41,521 nucleotides of DNA from Aeromicrobium flavum. Lineage in GTDB: Bacteria > Actinomycetota > Actinomycetes > Propionibacteriales > Nocardioidaceae. The stretch is from the NCBI RefSeq assembly GCF_007992115.1, contig NZ_BJZQ01000020.1, positions 1 to 41,521 of the forward strand, given 5' to 3'. Below are positions 8,571-16,197 of the stretch, in pieces; the stretch's first letter is position 1; each line of letters starts with the position of its first letter. Both the position numbers and the translations under genes were made by a program. The notes beneath the pieces were generated by a model. It had not been told where the DNA came from, made no database searches, and saw nothing but the letters and a program-made list of their open reading frames with translations.

Positions 8571-9466
8571 CCCTCATCCTGCTGTGCGGCGCCGTGGCCG
8601 GCGCCGGCGTCTGGCTGCTGCTGAGCCGCTCGCCCGCGTTCGGCGCCACCGCCGCGTCCGAGCTGGCGCGCCTCGACACCCAGCGCCGTCGTGGCGTGCG
8701 GCCCTCGCTCGTCGCGGCCGAGGACGACTCGCGCTCGCTGCGGTTCGGCACCCGCGTGGCGTCCTACCTGAACGCGCGCGGGATCGAGCTGCCCGCGGGG
8801 ATCCGCTCGGACCTGTCGGTGCTGAACCGCTCGGTCGAGAGCCACCTCGGCTCGACGCTGATCGCCGGCATCGTGGGGGCGTTCGCGCCCGCGATCGCCC
8901 TGGCGCCGCTGATGTTCATCGGCGCGGTCAGCCCGGTCCTGCCGCTGTGGCTCGCGATCCTGGGCGCCCTGCTGGGCATGGTGGTCGGGCAGCTGCAGCT
9001 GCACTCGGAGGCCGTCGACCGCCGGCGCGACTTCCGCCACGTCGTCAGCGCGTTCCTGGACCTGGTGTCGATGAACCTCGCCGGCGGCCGGGGCGTGCCC
9101 GAGGCCCTCACGGCCGCGGCCGGCGTCAGTCAGGGCTGGGGCATGGTCCGGCTGCGCGAGACCATCGAGAACGCCCGCCTGCAGGGCGTCACCCCCTGGG
9201 CGGCCCTCGGACGCCTCGGCGACGAGATGAAGGTCGAGGAGCTGCGCGACCTCGCCGCCGCGCTCGCCCTGGTCGCCGAGGACGGCGCCAAGGTGCGCGA
9301 CTCCCTGACCGCCCGCGCGTCCTCGATGCGCCAGCGCGAGCTGGCCGACTCCGAGAGCCGGGCGCAGGAGCGCTCGCAGTCCATGCTCGTGGCCCAGCTG
9401 CTGCTGGCGTCGGGCTTCCTCGTCTTCCTGATCTACCCTGCGCTGTCCGGCATCGCAGGGCTGTAA
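8567..9466 (+). CDS. tadC: Tad pilus inner-membrane platform protein TadC
   Basis: This 299-aa type II secretion F-domain protein partners TadB in the pilus platform. It begins with a hydrophobic helix at the extreme N-terminus. Two further helices around 100-140 precede the F-domain (FRHVVSAFLDLVSMNLAGGR), and a final helix ends in the motif FLVFLIYPAL. The ATG lies in a GGAGGCGCCATGA context that overlaps the tadB stop by 4 nt. The last codons contain a 7-bp hairpin (9436-9460) just before the pilin gene. Confidence 0.92.
   Translation: MTLILLCGAVAGAGVWLLLSRSPAFGATAASELARLDTQRRRGVRPSLVAAEDDSRSLRFGTRVASYLNARGIELPAGIRSDLSVLNRSVESHLGSTLIAGIVGAFAPAIALAPLMFIGAVSPVLPLWLAILGALLGMVVGQLQLHSEAVDRRRDFRHVVSAFLDLVSMNLAGGRGVPEALTAAAGVSQGWGMVRLRETIENARLQGVTPWAALGRLGDEMKVEELRDLAAALALVAEDGAKVRDSLTARASSMRQRELADSESRAQERSQSMLVAQLLLASGFLVFLIYPALSGIAGL
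9436..9460 (+). promoter_or_regulatory. mRNA hairpin between tadC and the pilin gene
   Basis: A perfect 7-bp stem (CCCTGCG / CGCAGGG) with an 11-nt loop lies at the 3' end of tadC, about 25 nt before the pilin ribosome site. In operons with one very abundant product, such hairpins can mark RNA processing or partial termination. That role here is inferred from position only. Confidence 0.35.
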
Positions 9467-9494
9467 GTCCACCGCACCACGAAGGAGAAGAACC

Positions 9495-9698
9495 ATGGTC
9501 CATCCCGCACTCGGATACCTCGTCACCCTGCTGGGTGCCCGCCTCGACAAGGCGCGCCGCGAAGAGGGCGCCTCGGCCGTCGAGTGGGTCGTCATCGCCG
9601 CCGTGCTCGTGGGCATCTGCACCGCGGTCGGCGTCATCCTCACCACCGCCCTGCGTGACGAGGCCACCAACATCGGCAACGACATCCAGAGCCCCTGA
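9495..9698 (+). CDS. Flp-type small pilin
   Basis: This 67-aa protein is the probable major Tad pilin. A basic leader (LDKARREEG) precedes a class III cleavage site after Gly25, followed by ASAVEW with Glu at position +5 and a 20-residue hydrophobic segment (VVIAAVLVGICTAVGVIL). The short hydrophilic tail (about 18 residues) is typical of Flp pilins. An AAGGAGAA ribosome site precedes the ATG. It is the only gene of the operon separated from its upstream neighbour by a gap (28 nt), consistent with its own translation control. Processing needs a TadV/CpaA-type peptidase, which is not encoded in the window. Confidence 0.85.
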   Translation: MVHPALGYLVTLLGARLDKARREEGASAVEWVVIAAVLVGICTAVGVILTTALRDEATNIGNDIQSP

Positions 9699-9702
9699 TC
9701 TG

Positions 9703-10092
9703 ATGCGTTCTCGGGCACGGGATGAGCGGGGGGCCAGCGCGATCGAGCTGGTGCTCTACACACCCCTGCTCATGATCACGATGATCATCACGATCCAGTT
9801 CTCGCTGACCTACCTGGCGAAGCAGTCCGCGAGCGCCGCCGCCCGCGAGGCCGCCCGCACGGCGCGCGTCACCGACAGCGCCGAGGCCGGTCGGGTGAAG
9901 GGCGTCAACTCGGCCAACACGCTGGGCCAGGGCGTGCTGCAGAACCCCCAGGTGCAGGTGCAGCGGGTCGGCGACTCGATGCGCGCGACGGTGTCCGGCC
10001 GTGCCCACCAGCTGCTGCCGTTCCTGGAGTCGCCTCGCGTGCGCGAGATCGCGCAGGGCCGGGTCGAGGAGTTCGAGGCGGACACGCCATGA
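9703..10092 (+). CDS. tadE: TadE-like pseudopilin
   Basis: This 129-aa protein has the prepilin-like N-terminus DERGASAIEL, with Gly10 at the expected cleavage position and Glu15 at +5, then a membrane helix (about 16-36). The helical stretch QSASAAAREAARTARV follows, typical of TadE family proteins, minor pilins needed for assembly. The start ATG at 9703 is 4 nt after the pilin stop. The stop overlaps the next start by 4 nt (ATGA). Confidence 0.82.
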   Translation: MRSRARDERGASAIELVLYTPLLMITMIITIQFSLTYLAKQSASAAAREAARTARVTDSAEAGRVKGVNSANTLGQGVLQNPQVQVQRVGDSMRATVSGRAHQLLPFLESPRVREIAQGRVEEFEADTP

Positions 10093-10508
10093 CCCTGTCC
10101 CGCCGTCCGCGCCTCGAGCGCGGCTCGATGTCGGTCGAGGTCGTGCTCATGGTGCCGATCCTCGTCCTGTTCCTGCTGCTGGTGCTCATGGGCGGTCGCT
10201 ACGTCACCGTGCGCGCCGACATCGAGTCCGCCGCCCGCGACGCGGCCCGGGCGGCCTCGTTCGAGCGCACCGAGCCGGCGGCCCGCCAGGCCGCCTACGA
10301 CGCCGCGAACGCCAGCGACATGGACGACCGCTTCTCCTCGTGCGTCGTCCCCAGCATCCAGGGTCCGTTCGAGGCCGGCGGCGTCGTGACCGTCACGGTG
10401 CGGTGCACCGTCTCGAACCGAGGACTCACACCCCTGGGCGTGCGTGGCACCGAGACGTTCGAAGCCACCAGCAGCGCCCCGATCGACCGATACCGGAGGT
10501 TCGGATGA
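10089..10508 (+). CDS. Second TadE-like/TadF-like pseudopilin
   Basis: This 139-aa protein has the same layout as its upstream neighbour: ERGSMSVEVVLMVPIL with Gly12 and Glu17 at +5, one membrane helix, then IESAARDAARAASFER. The C-terminal half is a small soluble domain with a Cys pair (about 78 and 101) that could form a disulfide outside the cell. It sits where tadF lies in other Tad loci. It overlaps both neighbours by 4 nt. Confidence 0.8.
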   Translation: MTLSRRPRLERGSMSVEVVLMVPILVLFLLLVLMGGRYVTVRADIESAARDAARAASFERTEPAARQAAYDAANASDMDDRFSSCVVPSIQGPFEAGGVVTVTVRCTVSNRGLTPLGVRGTETFEATSSAPIDRYRRFG

Positions 10509-10909
10509 CCCGCCGTGAGCGTGGCAGTGCCACGATCTTCGTCCTGGGCATGTCGCTCGTGCTGATGCTGTGCGCCGGTCTGGTGATCGACGGCGGCATG
10601 GGCATCAACGCCCGCATGCGCGTCGCCGACGACGCCGAGCAGGCCGCGCGGGCCGGCGCCAACGCCGTCGACCTGGCGCAGCTGCGCAGCGGGGGAGCCC
10701 TGGCGATCGACCCGGGCCTGGCCCGGATGTACGCGCTGGACTTCCTCAACGCCCGCGGCTACGGGGCGGGCGCCTACGACGTCAATGTCACCGGCAACTC
10801 CGTGCAGGTCGTCGTCACCGACACCAGCGACACGACCCTGCTCAAGCTCATCGGCATCAACCAGTACCCGGTCAGGGCGGAAGCCACGGCGACCGCGGCC
10901 ACCTCCTGA
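10505..10909 (+). CDS. TadG-like membrane protein (short)
   Basis: This 134-aa protein begins RRERGSATIFVLGMSLVLML, like the N-terminus of TadG and related pilus-associated proteins. There is a Gly at the usual position but no Glu at +5, so it may not be cut like a true pilin. The segment MRVADDAEQAARAGANAVD matches the helical part that follows the membrane helix in this family. It is much shorter than proteobacterial TadG, which carries a von Willebrand-type domain. It overlaps the previous gene by 4 nt. Confidence 0.75.
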   Translation: MTRRERGSATIFVLGMSLVLMLCAGLVIDGGMGINARMRVADDAEQAARAGANAVDLAQLRSGGALAIDPGLARMYALDFLNARGYGAGAYDVNVTGNSVQVVVTDTSDTTLLKLIGINQYPVRAEATATAATS

Positions 10910-10930
10910 ACCTCCCCGAGGAGATCTCCC

Positions 10931-13579
10931 ATGACGGACCCCACCACGACGCCGGACGCCAGCCGATTCGAGACGCTGGCGCCGCCGCCGCCCCCTGAGG
11001 GCTCCTCGGTCGTGTCGCGGATCGGGGCCGCGCTGGCGCTGGTCGGGCTGCTCATCGGCCTGCCGGTCGCCCTCGTGCTGCTGGGTGGCTCGCCGCCGAT
11101 CCCCACCGAGCTGCCCGCGCTGCGCGACCTCGCCCGTCAGCTCGGTCCGGAGGACCTCGTCACGGTCCTGGTCGGCATCGTGTGGCTGCTCTGGCTCGTC
11201 TTCGTGGTGTGCGTCGTGCTCGAGATCATCGCCACCCGCCGCGGCGGCCTCGCCCGCACGGTCCCGCTGGCAGGTCCGTTGCAGCACCTGGCGCGAGCCC
11301 TCATCGGCGGCCTGCTGGTGACGGGCCTGGTCGCCGGTCCGGCCGGTGCCGCCACCGGTCCGTCGCAGTCCGACCTGGCTCCTGCCACCACTCCCGTCGC
11401 CACCGCCACCGTCGACTCGGCCGCGCCCGCGCCCGCCGAGAAGCCGTCTCGCGCCGACCGCGTCGCCGACCGGATCGCCGGCGAGCTCGTCTACACCGTC
11501 AAGGCGCCCAAGGAGGGCTACCACGACAACCTCTGGGACATCGCCGAGCGGCACCTGGGCGACGGCTTCCGCTACAAGGAGATCTACGAGCTCAACAAGG
11601 ACAAGGTGCAGGTCGACGGCCGCAAGCTCGAGCTGGCGCGGCTGATCCAGCCGGGCTGGCAGCTGGTCATGCCGGCCGATGCGGTCGGCGTCGACAAGGT
11701 GCCCGCGCAGCAGGCTCCGGTCACGCCGCCGCCGTCCGGTTCGTCCGGTGGCGGGGGAGCGCAGGCGGGCGGCGCCGCCGACGCGGAGATGTCCGTCACC
11801 CAGGTCGACTCCGAGTCCACCGCGTGGTGGATGGGCGCCGGCCTGCTGGCCAGCGGCCTGCTCGGAGCGCTGGCGGTCTCGCGCCGTCGCCGCCCCGGTG
11901 GCGAGCCCGACGACGCGGCCAAGGAGACCGAGGCCGACCTGCGGCTCGCGGCCGATCCCGAGCGCGCCGCCGTCCTCGAGGCCGTGCTGCGCGACCTCGC
12001 CTCGTCCTGCGAGCGGGCGGGCGTCCCCGTCCCGGCGGCGTACGCGGCCGTCGTGGGTCACGACGAGGTCGAGCTGCACCTGGCGCCGGCCGTGCCCGAG
12101 GCCGTCGAGGGCTGGGAGGCCGTCGACGGCGGAGCGATGTGGCGGTCCACGCAGGACCTCGCCGCGATCGAGTCCAGCGCCGACGTCGATCCGGCGTACC
12201 CCTCGCTGGTCAGCCTCGGCGTCGACACCGACGGCCGCGACGTCCTGGTCGACCTCGCGTCGTCGGGCGGCCTCATCACCATCGGCGGCGACCTGCACGT
12301 CAGCAGTGAGATCGTCACGTCGCTGGCGCTGCAGGCGGCCGTCAGCCCGTGGTCGCGGTCCGTCCAGGTGGTGGCCACCGGTCTCCCTCCGGCCGTCGCC
12401 TCGGTCGCCGAGCGGATCTCGCTCGTCGCCGACGTCGAGGCCGCCGCGGGCGAGATCGAGGCCGCGCGCGAGCAGGACGTCCTCACGGGGCGCCAGTTCG
12501 ACGACCAGGTCACGGTCCTGGCCGTGGGCAGTCAGGTGCCCGGCTTCGCGATGGAGCGCCTCGCCACGCTCGCCGGCTCCCGGCCCGGCCTGGCGGCGGT
12601 CGCGATCGGCGACCACGAGGCCGCCCGTTGGCGCCTGCACGTCGACGAGCACGGCACGCTGCACGTCCCGCAGCTCGGGCTCGCCGTCACCGCCAACCGG
12701 ATCGGGGCGCACCATGCCGAGTCCGTGGCGTCGCTGTTCGCCTCCGCGGGGCTCACGACGCGTCCCGACGACGGCGATCGCCTCCCGATCTCCCTGCCCC
12801 GCCGCGACGCCGACGACGCCGCCTGGCTCACCGCCACGAGTCGCGTGGGCGTGCTCGGGCCGGTGCTGGTCGACGGTCCGGGCGAGCAGACCGAGCGTCG
12901 TGCCGCCGTGCTCACCGAGATCGTGGCCTTCCTGGCCCTGCACCCCGAGGGCGTGCACCCGACGGTGCTGGCCGGTGCGGTGTGGCCGCTCGGCGTCACC
13001 CCCGAGGTGCGCGACGCCAACATCGAGCGCGCCCGCGTGTGGCTCGGCACCGACCGCGAGGGCGGTCACCGCCTGCGCGAGACCCTCGACGGGCGTCTGT
13101 CGCTCGGCCCGGACGTCGTGTGCGACTGGGACGCGTTCCGCCACCTGGTGATCGCCAGCCGCCGGGCCGACTTCCCGCGCGACGAGATCGACCTGCTGCG
13201 CCGAGCGCTCAAGCTCGTCCGCGGGCCGGCCTTCGAGGACGCGCCGCGCGGTCGCTACGCCTGGGTGGCCACGCTCGACCTGCCGCGGACGATGGGCGAG
13301 CTCGTCATCGACGCGGCGATGCGACTCGCGCAGCTCATGCAGAACGGCGGCGACCCCGCCGGCGCTGCGGCCGCTGCCGGTGCGGTGCTGCGGGTCTACC
13401 CGACGCACGAGGAGGCGTGGCGCATCGTGCTGCGCGCACGTCACGCGGCCGGCGGCACCGCCGGTGTCGCGGCGGCGGTCGATCAGCTCGAGGCCGCGCT
13501 CGCGGGCGAGCCGATGGATCCGACGACGGCGACGCTGGTCGACGAGCTGCTGCCGGGGGCGGGCTCGCAGATCTCCTGA
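10931..13579 (+). CDS. Membrane LysM protein with C-terminal winged-helix/BTAD regulatory domain
   Basis: This 882-aa protein has a Pro-rich N-terminus, membrane helices at about 30-52, 78-101 and 121-141, a LysM-like domain at about 187-248 (DNLWDIAERHLGDG), another helix at about 299-316, a long middle domain, and a C-terminal OmpR-like winged helix (about 640-735) followed by a bacterial transcriptional activation domain (about 740-860). LysM normally binds peptidoglycan; BTAD occurs in SARP-type regulators. Together they suggest a membrane-bound protein linking the wall to cytoplasmic regulation, but neither ligand nor target DNA is known. It is last in the Tad operon, 21 nt after the TadG-like gene, with a GAGGAGAT ribosome site. 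Domain calls are by eye. Confidence 0.8.
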   Translation: MTDPTTTPDASRFETLAPPPPPEGSSVVSRIGAALALVGLLIGLPVALVLLGGSPPIPTELPALRDLARQLGPEDLVTVLVGIVWLLWLVFVVCVVLEIIATRRGGLARTVPLAGPLQHLARALIGGLLVTGLVAGPAGAATGPSQSDLAPATTPVATATVDSAAPAPAEKPSRADRVADRIAGELVYTVKAPKEGYHDNLWDIAERHLGDGFRYKEIYELNKDKVQVDGRKLELARLIQPGWQLVMPADAVGVDKVPAQQAPVTPPPSGSSGGGGAQAGGAADAEMSVTQVDSESTAWWMGAGLLASGLLGALAVSRRRRPGGEPDDAAKETEADLRLAADPERAAVLEAVLRDLASSCERAGVPVPAAYAAVVGHDEVELHLAPAVPEAVEGWEAVDGGAMWRSTQDLAAIESSADVDPAYPSLVSLGVDTDGRDVLVDLASSGGLITIGGDLHVSSEIVTSLALQAAVSPWSRSVQVVATGLPPAVASVAERISLVADVEAAAGEIEAAREQDVLTGRQFDDQVTVLAVGSQVPGFAMERLATLAGSRPGLAAVAIGDHEAARWRLHVDEHGTLHVPQLGLAVTANRIGAHHAESVASLFASAGLTTRPDDGDRLPISLPRRDADDAAWLTATSRVGVLGPVLVDGPGEQTERRAAVLTEIVAFLALHPEGVHPTVLAGAVWPLGVTPEVRDANIERARVWLGTDREGGHRLRETLDGRLSLGPDVVCDWDAFRHLVIASRRADFPRDEIDLLRRALKLVRGPAFEDAPRGRYAWVATLDLPRTMGELVIDAAMRLAQLMQNGGDPAGAAAAAGAVLRVYPTHEEAWRIVLRARHAAGGTAGVAAAVDQLEAALAGEPMDPTTATLVDELLPGAGSQIS

Positions 13580-13937
13580 TCAGCGGACGCTGACCTCGCG
13601 GTTCTCGGGGTCGACCGGGTCGCGCTTGACGGTCCAGCCGTCGGCGTCGAGGTCGTCGGCGATCTCGCCGGTCAGCCGGTGGACCGCAGCGGCTTCGGTC
13701 GTGACGTGCACCGTGTCGCTGGGATCGAGACCGCTGTCCTCCTGACCCGGGACGCAGTCCGGGCTCTCGTCGAACCTCACCTCGGGAGAGGAGCCGACGC
13801 GCACGGCGAGGTCGTCGACCATCGTCCGCAGCTCGGTCGCTCGGGCCTCCGCCCGCTCTTCGAGCTCGGCTTCGCTCTCACCGCAGCCGGACAGGAGCGC
13901 GACGCCGATCAGCCAGCACCACGGCCAGGCGCCTCAC
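13580..13937 (-). pseudogene. Second small lipoprotein gene, frameshifted in its signal peptide
   Basis: This is a tandem paralogue of the lipoprotein gene just upstream (13934-14380): both carry a VDDLAxRVG, a C-VPGxEDSG and a DPVDPENxxVSVR motif. A GTG at 13937 overlaps the preceding stop (GTGA) and reads VRRLAVVLA. The lipobox LLSGCGES and the mature part continue in the next frame. The total length, 358 nt, is one base over a multiple of three, so one extra base near 13907 fits. With that base removed it would encode about 118 aa. The remaining open part from the ATG at 13822 gives 80 aa with no signal peptide. It may be a real pseudogene, a phase-variable site or a sequencing error. Confidence 0.65.
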
Positions 13938-14380
13938 TTCACGCAGCCCCCGGAGCCGCCGACCGATGCACGCCCGTCGGACTCGCTGATCTTCGCGCCC
14001 ATCGTGAAGGTGTCCTTGGCGAATCGGACGCTGACGACCTGGTTCTCGGGGTCGACCGGGTCGACCTTGACCTCCCAGCCCTCGGCCGCGAAATGGTCGG
14101 AGATCTCACCGCGGAGCCGGTCGGCGGCGCCGTCGTCGACGGCCACGCGCACCGTGTAGGACAGGTCGATGCCGCTGTCCTCCCGGCCCGGGACACAGTC
14201 GCCCATCTCGTCCTGCACGACCTCGGGGGCGGTGCCGACGCGGGCCGCGAGATCGTCGACGAACCCGCGCGCCTTCGCGGCGCGGGCCTCTGCGCGTTCC
14301 TGCAACTCCATGTCGTCCTCCTTGCCGCACCCTGCCAGGACGATCCCGCAGAGCATGAGTGCCACCACCATGCGCCTCAT
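13934..14380 (-). CDS. Small secreted lipoprotein of unknown function
   Basis: This 148-aa protein has a clear lipoprotein signal (MVVALMLCGIVLAGC) with the lipidated Cys at 18, a charged coiled region (QERAEARAAKARGFVDDLAA), and a mature domain with two Cys residues (about 63 and 146) that may pair. No known family was recognised. The ATG overlaps the stop of the DUF1023-type hydrolase (ATGA), so the two are translated together. A duplicated copy follows. Position and membrane anchoring fit an immunity or inhibitor protein for the hydrolase, which is only a hypothesis. Confidence 0.75.
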   Translation of the reverse strand: MRRMVVALMLCGIVLAGCGKEDDMELQERAEARAAKARGFVDDLAARVGTAPEVVQDEMGDCVPGREDSGIDLSYTVRVAVDDGAADRLRGEISDHFAAEGWEVKVDPVDPENQVVSVRFAKDTFTMGAKISESDGRASVGGSGGCVK

Positions 14381-16086
14381 TCGATGTCGATCCGTTCGCC
14401 GTCGTCACGCCAGCCGTCCTGGATGACGACGGGCGGCCCCTGGTAGGTCTGGATGTACTCGTAGTTCGGCGACCGGTACGTCTCGACGACGCCGCCGGTG
14501 AAGACCTCGTACATGTTCTCCCAGGCGTCGCTGTGCTCCTGGAAGACCCGGGTGTGGGCGTCGAGCCCGGTGTTCGGCTCGCCGTCGACCGTGTCGCCGG
14601 TGTGCAGGCGGGTCGTGCCGTCGAACGTGTCGGGATCGGCGCCGTGACCGATGTTGTCGCCTGCCTGCGTGCCCTGCGAGAGCGAGATCGGGTCGTCGGG
14701 CGCGGTCATCGAGTAGCGGTCGACGTTCCGTTGGGAGGCGGGAAGGTCGCCCGGCTCGTGGACGTCGTGGCCCATGCCGGCGGACTCGATGTGCAGGACC
14801 CGGTCCGCGACCAGGCCGGCCAGCTCCGACCGGCCGACGACGGCGCCGCCGTAGGAGTGGCCGGCGACCGCGACCTCCGGGTCCGACGCGCTCGAGCGCT
14901 GGATCTCGAGGTCGAGGTCGCGCGAGAACTCGGCCAGGCGGGGGCCGAGGTCCTTGCTGTAGTTCGCGAACGGGGCGTCGCTGACCACGCCGTCGGGCAG
15001 GTCGCCACCCATCCACGAGATCATCGTCAGGCCACCGGTGGGGTCGTTCGCCGCGAACTGCCGCGAGCGCCGGGCGACGCCGCCCTCGTAGTTCGACAGA
15101 TCGGTGCCGGTGCCCGGCACGAGGACGCCGACGTTGTTCGTCCGGGAGTCGATCGTGCCGTGCATCTCGGCGATCGCGCCGTCGCCGGCCGGGTCGAAGT
15201 ACACGATCGTGCGCTTGTCGTCCAGGATCGACTCGTAGAGCGCGATGCGGTCCTCGAGGTCGCCGATCGGCCCCTCGAGGTCGTCGTTGTTGCGACCGAG
15301 GAAGTCCCAGTCGCCCTGGTTCTCCTCGTGCTGGTCGCGCAGGCCGGCGAGCTCGGACCGCTCGGCGGCGAGGGCCGCGACCACGTTGACGGTGTTGGCG
15401 TGGGCCCGGTTCGCGAACGGCACGCCCGACATGTTGCCGACGAGCGACGGGTAGGTCATCGCGAGGATCGCGGCCTGGTCGGGGGAGAGGCCGGCGAAGA
15501 GGTCGCGGGCGTCCAGCTTGCGCTGGTCCAGCACGGCGCCGGCGCCGCCGGGTGACGTCATGAAGGGCTGCGTGAGCCCCAGCAGTGTCCCGGCGGGCCC
15601 CGACCCGGACGGGCGGGTGTTCTGCAGGGCGGTGGCCACCTCGGGGTGGTCGATGATGAACTGCCGCAGCTCGGTGGCCGTCATGGCCGACCCCGGCGGC
15701 AGCTCGCGACCGACGGATCCGAGGGTGAGCAGCAGGGCGTGCAGCTCGTCGCCCTCGAGCCCGGTCGCCTCGACGAAGCCGGGGCCGAAGGTCTGGTCGG
15801 CCACCGTCTCGAGCATCGTGGACGGGTCCCACCCGGTGTCGGGCACGGTGACGGTTGTGGTGCCGTCGCCGTCGGCGTCCAGCAGGAGGGCGACGACGGA
15901 GAGCTCACGCAGCATCGGCAGCTGCTCGTGGAGCCAGGTGGCCTTCGCCGGCAGCCCCGAGAGGCTGGGCAGCGCGATCGGCGACGCGGCGTTGGCGGCA
16001 CGGACCTCGGCATCGATCGCCTCGGCCAGCCGCCGGATCGCCTGCGCGGCGTTCAGCAGCCGGGCGTGTTGCAGCTCGACCTTCAC
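14377..16086 (-). CDS. DUF1023-type alpha/beta hydrolase
   Basis: This 569-aa protein has a largely helical N-terminal half (about 1-270, with HARLLNAAQAIRRLAEAIDA at the start) and a C-terminal alpha/beta hydrolase domain (about 310-520). The nucleophile elbow is VAGHSYGGAVVG (Ser near 410), and the preceding strand is NVGVLVPGTGTDLSN. Actinobacterial DUF1023 proteins often combine a helical, sometimes WXG100-like, N-terminus with this domain; no clean WXG motif is visible here. The substrate is unknown; an ester or lipid is plausible. The frame is open far upstream, but the GTG at 16086 follows a GAGGGGGGA ribosome site and a TACATT box. It is first of three overlapping genes with two lipoproteins. 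Confidence 0.82.
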   Translation of the reverse strand: MKVELQHARLLNAAQAIRRLAEAIDAEVRAANAASPIALPSLSGLPAKATWLHEQLPMLRELSVVALLLDADGDGTTTVTVPDTGWDPSTMLETVADQTFGPGFVEATGLEGDELHALLLTLGSVGRELPPGSAMTATELRQFIIDHPEVATALQNTRPSGSGPAGTLLGLTQPFMTSPGGAGAVLDQRKLDARDLFAGLSPDQAAILAMTYPSLVGNMSGVPFANRAHANTVNVVAALAAERSELAGLRDQHEENQGDWDFLGRNNDDLEGPIGDLEDRIALYESILDDKRTIVYFDPAGDGAIAEMHGTIDSRTNNVGVLVPGTGTDLSNYEGGVARRSRQFAANDPTGGLTMISWMGGDLPDGVVSDAPFANYSKDLGPRLAEFSRDLDLEIQRSSASDPEVAVAGHSYGGAVVGRSELAGLVADRVLHIESAGMGHDVHEPGDLPASQRNVDRYSMTAPDDPISLSQGTQAGDNIGHGADPDTFDGTTRLHTGDTVDGEPNTGLDAHTRVFQEHSDAWENMYEVFTGGVVETYRSPNYEYIQTYQGPPVVIQDGWRDDGERIDIE

Positions 16087-16113
16087 CCGTCCCCCCTCGG
16101 TCCGTGTCCGGCC

Positions 16114-16119
16114 AATGTA
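16114..16119 (-). promoter_or_regulatory. -10 box for the hydrolase-lipoprotein operon
   Basis: TACATT on the minus strand lies 27 nt before the GTG at 16086, so this transcript should carry a short leader with a GAGGGGGG ribosome site. No matching -35 was found. Confidence 0.4.
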
Positions 16120-16184
16120 GGGGGAGCCGTCACCGCGGGCAACCAGGACGCCGACGGCCCGCTGCCGGGCTCGTGCGCCCCCAT

Positions 16185-16190
16185 TACTCT
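16185..16190 (+). promoter_or_regulatory. -10 box of a leaderless promoter for iscS-mnmA
   Basis: TACTCT is followed by 7 nt and then the ATG at 16198. The predicted transcription start is at the start codon. The AG-rich spacer GGAGACG could also act as a weak ribosome site. Confidence 0.45.
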
Positions 16191-16197
16191 GGAGACG

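Noticed and set aside
9703..10909. Possibility that the three small pilus genes are fragments of one broken tadG
   Set aside because: Each has its own prepilin-like N-terminus, a start codon and a 4-nt overlap or short gap, which is the normal order of TadE/F/G-type genes.
10295..13444. Long minus-strand open frame opposite the LysM-BTAD gene
   Set aside because: No recognisable domain and biased composition; the plus strand has LysM, membrane helices and BTAD in one frame.
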